NCBI GenBank assembly: GCA_034387635.1
Contig: JAOANU010000031.1
Coordinates: 1-64,000 of the forward strand
Source of the DNA: Rhodosporidiobolus odoratus
Taxonomy: Eukaryota; Basidiomycota; Microbotryomycetes; Sporidiobolales; Sporidiobolaceae
Direction of reading: 5' to 3'
Length of the DNA stretch: 64,000 nucleotides
The notes under the pieces are model-generated. The model was not told the origin of the DNA and did not search any database. It saw only the letters and a list, made by a program, of their open reading frames with translations. Numbering within the stretch: position 1 is the first letter of the stretch; each line of letters starts with the position of its first letter. The translations under genes were made by a program, and so were the position numbers. Positions 45,006-55,722 of this stretch are shown here, one piece after another.

Positions 45006-45890
45006 TCATCTCCTCCCCGTCGAACCAACTCTGCCGCCTTGAACACCCCGGCATCCACCCCTGCCGCTCCGACTCGACCCCCTACCGCTGCTTGCACGAC
45101 CCCCCACGACCTGCTTTCCCCGCACCACCCGCCCGCTCTTCGTCTTCTCCTCTTCCTTCGACTTCACCGAAAAGCGCACATGATAGCGCGAGAAGCGCTC
45201 GGTAGCGAGCACGAACGCCAAGGTGTGAGGGATGGCGGTATGCGAAGTGAGGAGGAAGGAGATGTCCCGGAAATGGGTGCCGACGGATTTGGCGAGGTCG
45301 GAGCGTTGAGCGCGGTAGAGAGGGCAGGAGAGGAGGAAGTGGGAGAGGGTCTCGGGTGCGTTCCCACACTCACAACGATCTGTAGGCGAGGTGCGAGAGC
45401 GGTATCGATCGGCCAGAAGGTGGGAGTGGCCGTTCCGAAGTTGGGTGAGAAGGGAGGAAAGCGGACGAGGAAGGGATTTGTGGAGACGGAGAATGTGGCG
45501 AGACGGCTGGTGATGGTCGACACGGCGAAGGGGAGCGCCGCGGACACCCGGTGCCCGCCATAGGGCGTTCCAGCGGGCCGGGAGCGCGAGATCGAATTCC
45601 GCAAGGAGTGCTGACCTTGACTTTGGCAGCTCACCTCCAGAAGTTCCATCAATGCCATCCCCATCTTCCCCCTCTTCTCCACCCTCTTCTCCCTTTACCG
45701 TGCGCCCTGAAGCCGTCTTCGCCGCCGCATCTGCCGCCTCGTTTCCATCGACGCCCACATGACCGGGAACCCAGTGAACGGTGAGGGAAGCGCGAGGAAA
45801 GGTGGAGAGGAGTGAATGGTACAGGGTAAGATTCTTCCGGCGCCAAGTGCTGAGACTGGTCTTTCCCGCCGTTGTAAGGAGGAATACCTT
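45006..45890 (-). pseudogene. 3' remnant of a second LINE: RNase H end and zinc motif
   Basis: On the minus strand the frame reads TVHWVPGHVGVDGNEAAD, the signature end of a LINE/retroviral-type RNase H, then RLHKSLPRPLSSLLTQLRNG and a Cys/His motif (CECGNAPETLSHFLLSCPL). Upstream an in-frame TAA occurs close to 45890, so the element is 5'-truncated. The adjacent intact LINE has no RNase H, so this is a different family, probably a Tad-like element into or beside which the present LINE inserted. Downstream frame at 45006-45160 is Gly/Arg-rich and may be non-coding. Confidence 0.8.
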
Positions 45891-46399
45891 TGATTACTTT
45901 TGCTAGAACACAACTTGTGTAGTCAGCCGGAGAGCCGGTAATTCGGGCTCCACTCGGCCGTCGCGGGCGACTTGATCTTCTTGGACGTGGTGCGGCGGTG
46001 TTCGCAGGTTGGCCTTCTTGATCCCACTTCTCGCTGTCTGTCTGTGGTACGCTGCAGGCTTGTACGCTCCGGACGCGCCGGTTCGAGGACGACCGGCTCA
46101 CCGCATGCCGAACCTCGTTCCAGACGCCCCGCAGAAAAAAAAAACTTCGAGCTTGCCTCGCCATGGTCGCCATGCGGCGACTCTTTCCTGTCCTACGCTC
46201 AAATACCCGCATAGCTAGCTCGTGTACACCGGTCAAACACGAATAACCACCCATCGCCCGCCTCAGCACTTTCCCAGCCTCAGAACACCGCCTACCTCGT
46301 TGACTCTGAGCGGAGTGACTTCTTGACTGTCCCGCCGGTCCAGCAGTCGACCTCGCCACAATCACCGGAGCTTGCCGCTTTTGCTCCAACACAAGCCAC
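45891..46399. other. Upstream region of the amino-acid permease gene
   Basis: About 500 bp between the LINE remnant and the permease ATG. An A-rich run (nine A) lies near 46135-46143. No exon recognised. Confidence 0.45.
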
Positions 46400-49300
46400 A
46401 TGTCGACATCTTCAACACAAGCCGACGTCGAGAAGGACGCCTTCAAGGTGGAAGGAACACCAGGAAACGCCGAGTATGGGCAGGTTGACGTCCATCGGGA
46501 AGGTGGTGTCAAGCGGTGCGTCTTACAGTCTATTCTACCCGTCGTGACGAAGCTGACTGGTTCTGTTGCAGGGCATTGAAAGCACGGCATTTGCAGGTAA
46601 GCGATACTTGCTGAGGGAGATCCGACTGTTGCCGACGTCTGACCTTCTTTCTCGCTGCCTTAGATGATTGCGTTAGGAGGGACCATCGGTAGGTTTTTCT
46701 TGTCTGTCTATTTTCCGGGAGTGATAGGACGGGGACGACCGAGCAAAGGCGGCTCACACTGTCCTCGTCTTCCTTTTCTTTTCCTTCATCCTTTTTTCCT
46801 CGGCACCCTTCAACAGGTACCGGATTGTTCGTTGGTGCTGGCTCGGCGCTCTCGACAGGAGGTGCAGCAGGCTTGTTCCTCGGCTACACAATTATGGGAG
46901 CTGGTACGTTCTCGCCTCTGGCTCTTCCTGCTCGCTAAGACGTTACGCTTGCTGTTCGCTGTCGCTGACGTTTGCTTCGCGCCCTTGCTAGTGGTATACT
47001 CGATGGTAAGTCACTTGCTTGCGCTCTATTCCGCTTCGGCTTGCCGTTGAGCTCATTCCTATACGCTCCGCAGATGGTTGCGCTCGGTGAGATGACGACG
47101 CTGTACCCGGTCAGCGGTGCCTTCGTTCACTACGCCTCCCGCTTTGTCGACCCTTCCCTCGGAGTGCGTATATGCATTGGTCCCGCTTCCCTTCACACTT
47201 TGCTGACTTGTCTCCCGCTTCTCCTCGACTTCTAGTTTGCTCTCGGATGGAACTATTGGTACAGCTGGGCCATTACAAGCGCGTCGTTATCGCTCGTCAA
47301 CTTACTCGGCTTCGGGCTAACAGTTTGGCATACTGCCTTGCAGTTCCCACCGAAATTGTTGCATCCGCAATCGTCCTCGACTACTGGAAAGGGGCTGCAA
47401 ATGTCAATATGGCTGTTTGGATTACGGTGCGTGGTGTTGTCCTGTTGTCCAGTTCGCCTTACTGACTATGGATTCTTGCAGGTATTCATCGTGGTCATCT
47501 GCAGCTTCAACTTTATCGGCGTTGGTGCTTTCGGCGAGGTGAGCCGCAATCTCCTTCGCTTACACCTTCGCCTGGAGTCCAGATGACCACCGTATGATCT
47601 ATTGACTGACTCTGCGCGCCTGACAGGCTGAGTTCTGGTATGCTAGACTACGACGCGGGCCCACATACTGCCTTCTGACTGTGTCTCTCCGCAGGTTCTC
47701 CCTCATCAAGATCGTCACTATCCTCGGCTTGATTATCTGCGCCCTCATCATCACCGCCGGCGGTGTTCCCACCAGTGATCCTGCTGAGTATCCTATTGGC
47801 TTTAGGTGTGTTCGCTTGCACATTTTCAAGCCGGCTAAGGCCTACTCGCTCAATTCTCTCGCACATCAGGTTCTGGCACCAAACACCATTCCAGCAGCTG
47901 AACGGTATTGAAGGCTCGCTCGGCCGTTTCTTGTCTTTCTGGACGGTCTTCCTTCAAGCCGCCTTCTCCTTCCTGGGAACCGAAATCGTCGCTCTTACTG
48001 CTGGCGAAGCCGAGAACCCCCGCCGCAAGTGCGTCTACTACCTTTGCGGCTGTTCCTAGCCACATACTGAGGCTCTTTTTCTGCGCAGCGTGCCCAAGGC
48101 TATCAACCGCGTCTTCTGGAGGATCATCTTCTTGTAGGCAGTTCCGTTTGTCCTCCGAGCGAGGCAGCCGTGCTTACACTTCGCTCACCTCGCAGCTACG
48201 TCGTCGGTGTGCTCATGTCAGTCCCTTGCCGACGCATCCCCCTTTTTCTGCTACTCTGCCGCATATTACCTGAAGCTCACCCCTTTTTTTCTTTTGTCCC
48301 CTCCAGGATGTCGCTCATCGTCGACCCGAACAACCCCAACTTGCTCAACGGTACCGGGAACGCGGGATCTTCGCCCTGGGTCATCGGTATTCAAGCTGCT
48401 GGCATCAAGGTTTTGCCGCACATTATCAACGCCGTTATCCTCATCGCCGCCTTCGCAAGTCTGCGCTCCGTCCTGTCCTGTCCGCGCGTTTGGGCTGATC
48501 GCGCCTCTCTCCAATAGTCGGCTGGCAACAGTGATCTCTACGCCGCCTCTCGAACGCTTTACGGTCTCGCGTGCGACGGACAAGCTCCCCGAATCTTCGC
48601 CTACTGCACCAAGAATGGCCTTCCCCTCTGGTCCCTCGTCGCGACTTCCTTATGGGCGTTCCTCGCCTACATGTGCGTGAGCACCGGCGGAAACCAGGCG
48701 TTCAACTACCTTGTCGCCATCTCCTCTGTGGTAAGCCCTGGCCCGTTTCATGTTTCCACGACCTCACGTGTAAACGCTGATGCCCCTTTGCCCTCCTTAA
48801 GACCGGCCTCATCAACTGGTGGTGCATCCTCCTGTCCTATCTCCGCTTCTACTATGCTGCCAAGAAGCAAGGACTCGATCGACAAGAGTTCCCTTACCGC
48901 GCGCCCTTCCAGCCCTATCTCTCATACTTCGGCTTCGTCATGATCGTGAGCCCATTCTTGCTCTTATATCGTCTTATACTGTCGATGCTTGCAGAGCCCA
49001 CGCTGACATTGTTCTTCCGCAGACCCTTATCATCATCTTCTCCGACTTCAACGTCTTCCTCCGCGATTCTTGGGATGTCGGAAGCTTCCTCACTGCCTAC
49101 ATCACCATTCCTTGGTACGTCAGTGACGCCCTGTCGCCTTCCATCTTTCTCTGCCGTCAACTTCCGCTGAGCTTCCTTTATCATCAGGTTCGCCATTATG
49201 TATTGCGGGTGGAAGATCTTCAGGAAGACCAAGATCGTCTCTCTAGAAGGCATGGACTTCGAGACCAACCGCGTACGTCTCCTCGCTCACTCTTCGCGGC

Positions 49301-49426
49301 TCGACCACTGCTGACCCCTTTTTTCCGACCTCGCAGCGCGAAATGGACGAGCTGGACGAGCAGCACCGCGCCATGTTCAAGCCACCTCAGACCTTCTTAG
49401 AGAAGATCTGGGCGGCGTTGATGTAG
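46400..49426 (+). CDS. Amino-acid permease, YAT/APC family
   Basis: A 12-span plasma-membrane proton symporter for amino acids. The start MSTSSTQADVEKDAFKVEG leads to a hydrophilic N-terminus. The family signature MIALGGTI-GTGLFVGAGSAL is split by an intron. Further blocks: VALGEMTTLYPVSGAFVHYA, FALGWNYWYSWAI, EIVASAIVLDYW, FIGVGAFGEAEFWFSLIK, FSFLGTEIVALTAGEAENP (a diagnostic YAT block), NSDLYAASRTLYGLACDGQA and GLPLWSLVATSLWAFLAYM. The C-terminus DEQHRAMFKPPQTF matches the family tail. At least 14 exons with GT-AG introns. TAG at 49424-49426. Substrate specificity (general versus specific) cannot be read from sequence. Confidence 0.92.
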
Positions 49427-49650
49427 TCACGGGCAGTGCGTTTCGGTGGAGTTGGAGGGGTTGGAGTAGTAATAATGGAAGAGAGGTCGTTAGCGCATTC
49501 TAGAGTTGTTTTCCTTTGTCAGTCTTATCGCAATTCAGCATCGTTCTTTCTCAGTGGTGCTGCACGCGGCAAGGGGACGCTGCGGATCTGTTTTGGCCAG
49601 AAGAAGAGGACGAAGTTGAGAAGGTAACATTATCTACTCCCCCCCACATA

Positions 49651-49680
49651 GAGTCCGGACTCGGTCTTCTGGGCGAGTCC
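49651..49680 (+). repeat. Left inverted-repeat block of the Crypton
   Basis: GAGTCCGGACTC is a perfect 12-bp palindrome at 49651-49662; two further bases (GG) match the right block. After a 6-bp spacer comes GGGCGAGTCC at 49671-49680. Confidence 0.7.
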
Positions 49681-50371
49681 GGTTGCGTGTGGATAAGTCT
49701 GTCCGCTCTTCTCTTGCTCGTTGCCTCGCTTGTTCAGCCTCAATCTTTGCACATCTACACTATCAAAAAGCTCAAGAGAAGGTACACAGGCGTGGTAACC
49801 GCCGCATGTTGTTGCCCGTCTGCACCGCCTGACCTCACCGCTTTTGAGTTTACGCCGTCTCTCTCATCGACTGCAACTCGTGCTGAATTGGATACCCACT
49901 GCGGGTACTTCTGGGAGTCTTCAGGTACGTCTGACCTCTCACTATGCACTTCAAGCTCGCAACCAGCGCTTCGTCCTCGTCCTGCTCGCGCTGCCCTTCA
50001 CGACCTCGTCATGGCACTCTGACCTGACTTACGCCTGCAGACACGGTGTTAGTCCCTCTTTCAGCTCTGGAAACACCCCCTGCTGCTCATGTCAGCGCAG
50101 CGGAGGGCCGTCCCAGACCGATCTCTCTGCCACCCATCCGCTCTTGACCTTGTTCCGCATCCTGCTATCCTTCAAAGCGGTATGCAGTGCAACTGTCGCC
50201 CGTAGCCGCACTAGAAGGTTTGGCATCAACTCCCGCAACAGTCTCATTACTGCAGGGGAATGAAGATTGGACCCGACAAAGAACAGAAAGCGACAGCGAG
50301 AAAGGATTGCAACGACAAATGCCCGCAGCTACAGAAGGAAGAAAACTCAAAGTGACAGAAAGAAGAGAAGA

Positions 50372-53190
50372 CTATACAGGAAGTGGGATGTCAAGCGAAA
50401 AGTCTGCTTTGAGTAGCTTGCGGAGAGCGTCGAGGCTTTTGTTCTTCTGTTGGTTCCGAAAAGTATCGAGGGCTTTGACCGCTACTTCCCCAGTAACCTT
50501 CTTCTTCTTCATGATCCACCTTACCTTATCCACCACAGCTTTCTTCCTGTCCCATTGCTTCCTTAGCTTGTCCACCTTCCGCAACTTCTTCAACTCCTCG
50601 CTTCCCTCCGGGTAAGCCTCTTCAATACTCTTCTGCCCACCCACACCTTCTGTCCACTCCCGCCAGGTTTCATCAACAGTCTTGAGCGCCCCGTTGAGCT
50701 CAAGGGGAAGGGCATGGGCGACAGGCGAGGATAAGGCGCAGGTCGAGGGAAAGGCTGCAGCGGAAGTGGAAGCTGTCGGGGTAGATGTGGACGGCGCAGG
50801 ATCAGCGCCACCTGTCTCAGCATGTAGTCGGACAGCGACGCGACCGTTGAGCACGTCCGAGAGGAGGTTGTGGCTGCTAGAACCGGATTTTTCGACTTTC
50901 TCAGAAAGTGTCGAGACGATATTGATGAGCTGAAGAAGCTGCTGGCGTTGATGGTCGAAGCCAGTGTCGATGTGCTTGGTGAGGAGGGGAAGAACACGCT
51001 CAAGCTCAAGGGCAAAAGGGTCTTGCACCGTCGAAAGATGCTGCTTCATGTGCTGTTCGAAAGCGAGGAAGGCGGGGGAAGAGAAAAGAGGGTGCAGGAA
51101 GATAGGGTGCGTCGAATAGGTGGCACGGATGCAAGCTGCGTCTTGGATGATGACCGGGCGAAGGCGGAGCAGGAGTCTGAGGAAGTTGATTGCGGAGATG
51201 GTGGGGAGGGCACGATCGCCTTCTTCGAGGCGGTGGAGCCTACGGGCATCGGAAGTGGACAAGCAGAACAGGGACAGAGGGAAGAGAGGGAAGAGAGGGA
51301 AGAAAGGGAAGAGAGACATATATTAGCACTTGTTTGCTTGACGGGCCAGGAAGAAGGAGGCGGGTAAAAGGAGGCAAAGGATAGGCCGGATTGTCCGTGA
51401 AAGTGGGAGGACAGGAGGCTGTTCAATACGCACCACTCATCCGCTTCCGGAAAGACTTGACGCAGCAACTCCTCGGGCACCTCGATATCGCGTTGCAAAA
51501 AGTACATTCCTCCTCTCGCATCAAATCCGGCATGAACTCGGATCACTTCTCTTGCTAGCCCCGTCAAGTAGCATCGATCAACCGCATCCACATTCCACCG
51601 GCCTGCTGATCGAATGTCCGCCTTGGCTGCCCCTCCCAAGTCCGCCATCCTTGACCCGCTGCCTCGAAAGATGTGAGTGACGGCTTTGGTGGGAAGTTTT
51701 GTGGCTTTCTTGGCGCGTTGAACAGAGGCGTTGAACGTCTTATAGAGAAGGGGGTCGAAGGGATTAGTGCCGGAGAAAAGGAGCTTGAGAGTAAACCAAT
51801 CTTCAGATGTGGCGAAAGAAGGGAATTGGGTGTTGTCGGGTGGAAAGGACTCCTGGGAAACTTGGAAGCTGACGATACAAGCATGTCAGTGTACAAGACT
51901 CAATGACAGGGACAGTGACCGTGACCGCACCGTTGAAAGAGATAGAGGCCCATAGCGCCAACCCCGCATACTCCGCCTGTTCATGCCGAGTGAAAGCGGC
52001 GTACTCCGTCCTTCCGTCCTTGTTGGTCTTGCCGTTATCGAGAATGACTACGACGGCAAACGAGGGAGTGGGCCCTTCTTTGGGGAGATCAACGGCAAAA
52101 GTGTCGGCGAGCTCGATGGCGAGGATATTGCTTGACCGCAGCATACCGTAGTGACCGATACAGAAAGCGAGGCGGTCACGCAGACCTTCTGCTGTGTCGC
52201 GCTTCATGCAGGAAGTGAGGAGAGCGGAGAATTGTTCGGTTGTGGTGTAACCATCTTGTAGAGAGCCTGAAAATGAGCAGTGCTGATTAGTCCTACAACC
52301 TTCACGGTACACAGAAGGAGCAGAGCACGTACCAATACCTCGATCTGTGAAAGCGTCGCGCTTCCGCTGATGCTTTGAGCGCTCATAACCCTCCTTGATC
52401 AACCTGACCGCCGGATGTTTTCCCGGATTCTCGAAGGTGTTCATGCCCAGAGCCTGCTGCTCTCGCCATAGATCGACGATGGCATATATAGTTTGCTCGA
52501 CTACGGCGCCTGAGATGACCTTCTGGGCGATAGCTGCAATCAAAGCAAGAATGAGCGGAAATAGCGAGAAAACCCAGAGGAAAGGTAACACACGAGCAGC
52601 AATGCCATCTGTTCCTTCAGCAGCTGTGACACCATCCTCTGCGCCATCTTCGTCTTCCTCATCGCTATTGTTCCCTGGGGGAAGCGACGCCGACTTCTCC
52701 TTGCCCTTGCCCTTCCCTCCCTTGTTCGTCAAAGTCGATTTCTTCGACTTTGGGCCGCGCTTCTGCGGTGCACGCCCAATGACGACTTCCCGCAGGTAAG
52801 CTACAAGCTTCTCGCCAGTAACAACACGTCTAGGTCGAAAGCCGAGGCAGATCAGCTCGACAATCGGCTCACAGCAGGTATCAAAAACTCAACGCACCCG
52901 CTCATGCCCAGTCCCAAACCATCGCACCACTCCTGGAAAGCCTTCTGCTTCCGCTCATACGCCCTGATCGTGTTCGGGTTGCGAGCAGCCCTGCTTTCTT
53001 CGTACACCTGGCGAGGAAACCTCGGCCAACCGCAACTCTCCCTGAGCAGCCCTCGTAGCGGACGAGCGAGACGGTGAGGCTGTTGCTGAGGGTGCTGTGT
53101 ACGGCGCTGCTCGCTTCCCTTTGCTCGAGCGTGAAGAAGAAGCGGGAGGCATGATGTGCGGAAGATGAGAAGAGGCGGGAAAGGGGGCAT
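50372..53190 (-). CDS. Crypton transposase: tyrosine recombinase plus GCR1_C DNA-binding domain
   Basis: Multi-exon minus-strand gene. The N-terminal core-binding part has NPNTIRAYERKQKAFQEWCD, then VTGEKLVAYLREVVIG. The catalytic domain has the first Arg in GHYGMLRSSNILAIELAD, HXXR in THIFRGSGSRMADLGG and the nucleophile Tyr in DRCYLTGLAREVIRVHAGFD. This R...HXXR...Y set is complete. The C-terminal exon carries TWREWTEGVGGQKSIEEAY, then KVDKLRKQWDRKKAVVDKVR, a GCR1_C-like domain, and ends DFSLDIPLPV at 50372. The start is unclear. MPPASSSRSSKGKRAAPY at 53152 looks typical, but it is out of frame with the core-binding exon; an alternative frame opens at 53190. The gene otherwise looks intact and could be active. 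Confidence 0.82.
51281..51315. repeat. Short tandem purine repeat
   Basis: Repeated GAAGAGAGGG-like units (GAAGAGAGGGAAGAGAGG and variants) inside an intron of the Crypton gene; pyrimidine-rich on the coding strand, so it may simply be a long polypyrimidine tract. Confidence 0.7.
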
Positions 53191-53318
53191 GCTTCTTATC
53201 CCTTTGACTGTTTCCCCTCTCTGGTATTGAAGGTAAGGTGTAGATGATAAGCGAAGTTATTCCATGCAGACTATATGATAAGTCAGATTATTCACCCGTG
53301 AGTCCGTCGGACTCGGCT

Positions 53319-53354
53319 GGACTCGCCCTGCCAAAAAAATTCCGAGTCCGGACT
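53319..53354 (-). repeat. Right inverted-repeat block of the Crypton
   Basis: GGACTCGCCC (53319-53328) and CCGAGTCCGGACT (53342-53354), separated by 13 bp with an A7 run. This is the reverse complement of the left block in the same order. Extra GAGTCC/GGACTC words occur just inside (53300-53316). Confidence 0.7.
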
Positions 53355-54371
53355 GACGGGTTTGAGAAGGTCATGAGCGAGCACAGCTGTTACATACTGA
53401 GTATGCTCTGCGTATGCGTTTGCGCCGCCTACCTGTGCCGTGTGGACCAAGTAGTCGTCTTTCGGGACGGGGAACACCGCCTGTATTTGCCAGCTTTTCG
53501 GCTTTTCTTGGATGCAGCCTCATGCTCATCACTTTGGTACATACTTCCCAACGTGCAACGCGTTATGGTTGGAGGAGTATGGATCGAAGGGTTCGGCGGA
53601 GAAGACGGTGACGACGGAGTTTGACTGCGGGAGGTCTGCGGGGAGGACGAGGAAAAAGACGAAGGAATGCAGCAACTCAATTGAGACGACTTGGATATTG
53701 TACGTCGCTTGGCGTCTTAGCTTCCCTACATGGTCCGAAGGCGCTACTCACGCCAATCTTCCTAGCTATGACGGGCGTTCAGCTTATTGACTGACATTGA
53801 ATGTTGTTTTTCTTCGTCTTCTTCTTCTTCTTCTTCAACGACGCCATTTGAAGCGATGGTCTTTGGGTCGCCCACGCTGCCTCCCTGTCTCTTCAGTCGC
53901 CTCGGCCTCGCCGTGTGTACATAGCCCTACAACCGGGACGTACTGTGTCTCCCGCATGTTGCTTGCAGGTCACTCGGGCTGTCCGGTACGGCTTTCCCAG
54001 CTAGGCTCCCACGCTGGGCAGGACGAAAGCTGCAAATGAACCCGGATCTAGTGCTCCGACTCAGCGTGATCACTTCCCATCCCTCGTCAACCGTGGGCTT
54101 GCGAGTGAGGGAGGCAGCAAACAAGGTAGAGCAAGGATGCGGTATGAATATAGCCCGTTGGGACAGTGAGGCATGCGGGGTGCAGGAGATATCGCAGCTA
54201 CGCTACGGAGCAAAACATGCTCAGGGCGGAAGCCATGACTGCGGAGACAGGCGTGGAACCGAGATACAGCAGACAGAGGGAAGGAAACGTAGGCTTGAAT
54301 CGATGTGGGCGGGCACAATGCAACCCTTATTTACATGCATTGTTATGCGATCGCCGTGACTACCCGCCCGT
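53355..54371. other. Intergenic right flank of the Crypton
   Basis: About 1 kb without a convincing gene. Contains a CTT/TTC run near 53813-53836. Open frames on both strands lack domains and splice logic. Confidence 0.45.
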
Positions 54372-54808
54372 CTAGTGCTCTCCCTGCTTGCCAGCTTCCT
54401 TCCTGTCCTGCGCCTGCTTCGTCCCAGCGGTGTAGTTGCCCTCGACGATATTGCCCCCGCCGTACTGAGCGTCCGCGGCAGCCGGTCCTGCCTCTGCTGC
54501 CTCTGCCTCCTGCTTGTCCTTGAGCGGGTCCTTGGGCGAGTTGTAGTCGGTTGCGGAGGTCGAGTGCGAGGTGGTGTTGCCCTTGCCTTTCTCAGGTGCC
54601 GAGTTGCCGTGCTGCTGTTTAGTCGCGGAGTGCTCGGGAGGTGCGTGGGTGGCAGAGGCGGCGTTCAAGAGAGGGTAGGAGGGACGGTAGGCGCGACTGA
54701 ACGAGGGTGCGACGGGAGAGCTGGCGAGGAGGAGGTCAGCGGATACAAGGCTCTTGAACGACCTGGAGTAGCTCACTTGATACGGAGAGGGCGAGTAAGG
54801 CGGAACAT
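54372..54808 (-). CDS. Small hydrophilic protein with a mitochondrial-type N-terminus
   Basis: Two exons: MFRLTRPLRI starts at 54808, and a GT-AG intron joins in phase to SPVAPSFSRAYRPSYPLL. The first 30 residues are rich in Arg, Ser and hydrophobics with no acidic residue, which fits a mitochondrial presequence. The rest is about 90 polar residues (NYNSP/TSHSTSATDY-type, then KDPLKDKQEAEAAEAGPAAA and GNYTAGTKQAQDRKEAGKQG), probably disordered; similar small stress-related fungal mitochondrial proteins exist, but I cannot name a family. TAG at 54372-54374. Confidence 0.65.
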
Positions 54809-55251
54809 AGTAGTCTGGATCGTACGAGGTGTGGTTGAGTTAAGCGGAGGATGTTGACCCCGACGACATCATCGCAAAGTCGGGCCAACAAGAAAATACG
54901 AGACACGCTTCGACTCGACGATAGAGTTAAATCCTTCACCAGGGAAGTATCTGAGTTCGTTCTCAGTCGTACAGCCCCTGTCTTCCAGTGTGGACATTTG
55001 ACGTCGCCCGCGGAGCCTCGAACACGCTCTCGTCGCAGTTGGTCGCGGCTTCGACACCCTCGACTAGCTGCCTACTGTGACATGCTCAAACGCCCCCAGT
55101 ACGCATCTGCAGCCACAGGTAGTGCTGACTGCCCGCCGCGCCAGCTCCCATGCTCGACCGCGGTCGCACTTCTCCCCGCTGTTCAATGAATTGATTACCC
55201 TCCAAACACTGCTGCTGCGCCTCCAGCTGTAGCCAGAGTGACGCTGGACCG

Positions 55252-55668
55252 ATGGACAACAGCGCGAACGAGTTCATGACGCGTCTACTCGCGGGATGGT
55301 CTGTGCGAGAGGAGGTTCAGCTCGATGAAGCGGTTGGAAGGCATGTTTACCAGGCGCGTCTCTTTCCTTCCCTTACGGACCATAACGTCGACAGGGGACA
55401 GCGGAGACGACTAACGACCTTGATCTCTGTCCGCAGAAGATCCAACGTACGCCCTCTTTTCCTTCCCCGTTTTCCTGCTCGACTGGCGACTGACGAATCG
55501 AGCGAGGCAGGCCCTTCTCGTCGCCCTTGCCCTCACGACCCTCTTACGCCACCGCTACGCCCTTACGAAGTCCTGTTTCCGCCTCAGCAACGAATACACC
55601 ACGTCTTCCTCTTCCTGCCGCCCTTTTCCGGCCACTTTCCCCCGGCTTCCAGTACCCTCGCCTGCTAG
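55252..55668 (+). CDS. Putative small protein, low support
   Basis: ATG at 55252 opens MDNSANEFMTRLLAGWSVRE. The exon would end at CAG before GCGCGTCT; a GC-AG intron to CCGCAG then gives KIQ, and a further GT-AG intron gives PSRRPCPHDPLTPPLRPYEV and a stop near 55668. No family recognised. It lies between two divergent genes, with an unresolved open frame upstream (54851-55189, MLTPTTSSQSRANKKIRD) that might belong to the same transcript. Confidence 0.35.
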   Translation: MDNSANEFMTRLLAGWSVREEVQLDEAVGRHVYQARLFPSLTDHNVDRGQRRRLTTLISVRRRSNVRPLFLPRFPARLATDESSEAGPSRRPCPHDPLTPPLRPYEVLFPPQQRIHHVFLFLPPFSGHFPPASSTLAC

Positions 55669-55722
55669 AGGCGTAGTCTCTTACACGAAACGCGCGTATC
55701 AACAACTCAAGAACCTTTCACG

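Larger units (their letters stand above)
49651..53354 (-). mobile_element. Crypton (tyrosine-recombinase DNA transposon) with flanking two-part inverted repeats
   Basis: The 3.7-kb interval holds a single minus-strand gene that combines a tyrosine recombinase and a GCR1_C-type DNA-binding domain, the defining fungal Crypton architecture. It is bracketed by inverted matches. On the left are GAGTCCGGACTCGG (49651-49664) and GGGCGAGTCC (49671-49680). On the right are GGACTCGCCC (53319-53328) and CCGAGTCCGGACT (53342-53354). I use these as provisional ends. Cryptons move by recombinase-mediated excision as circles and usually lack terminal inverted repeats, so either these are recombinase-binding arms or the true ends lie elsewhere. 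Confidence 0.8.

Noticed and set aside
53797..54360. Plus-strand genes to the right of the Crypton
   Set aside because: Short open frames without domains, splice continuity or codon bias like the neighbours.
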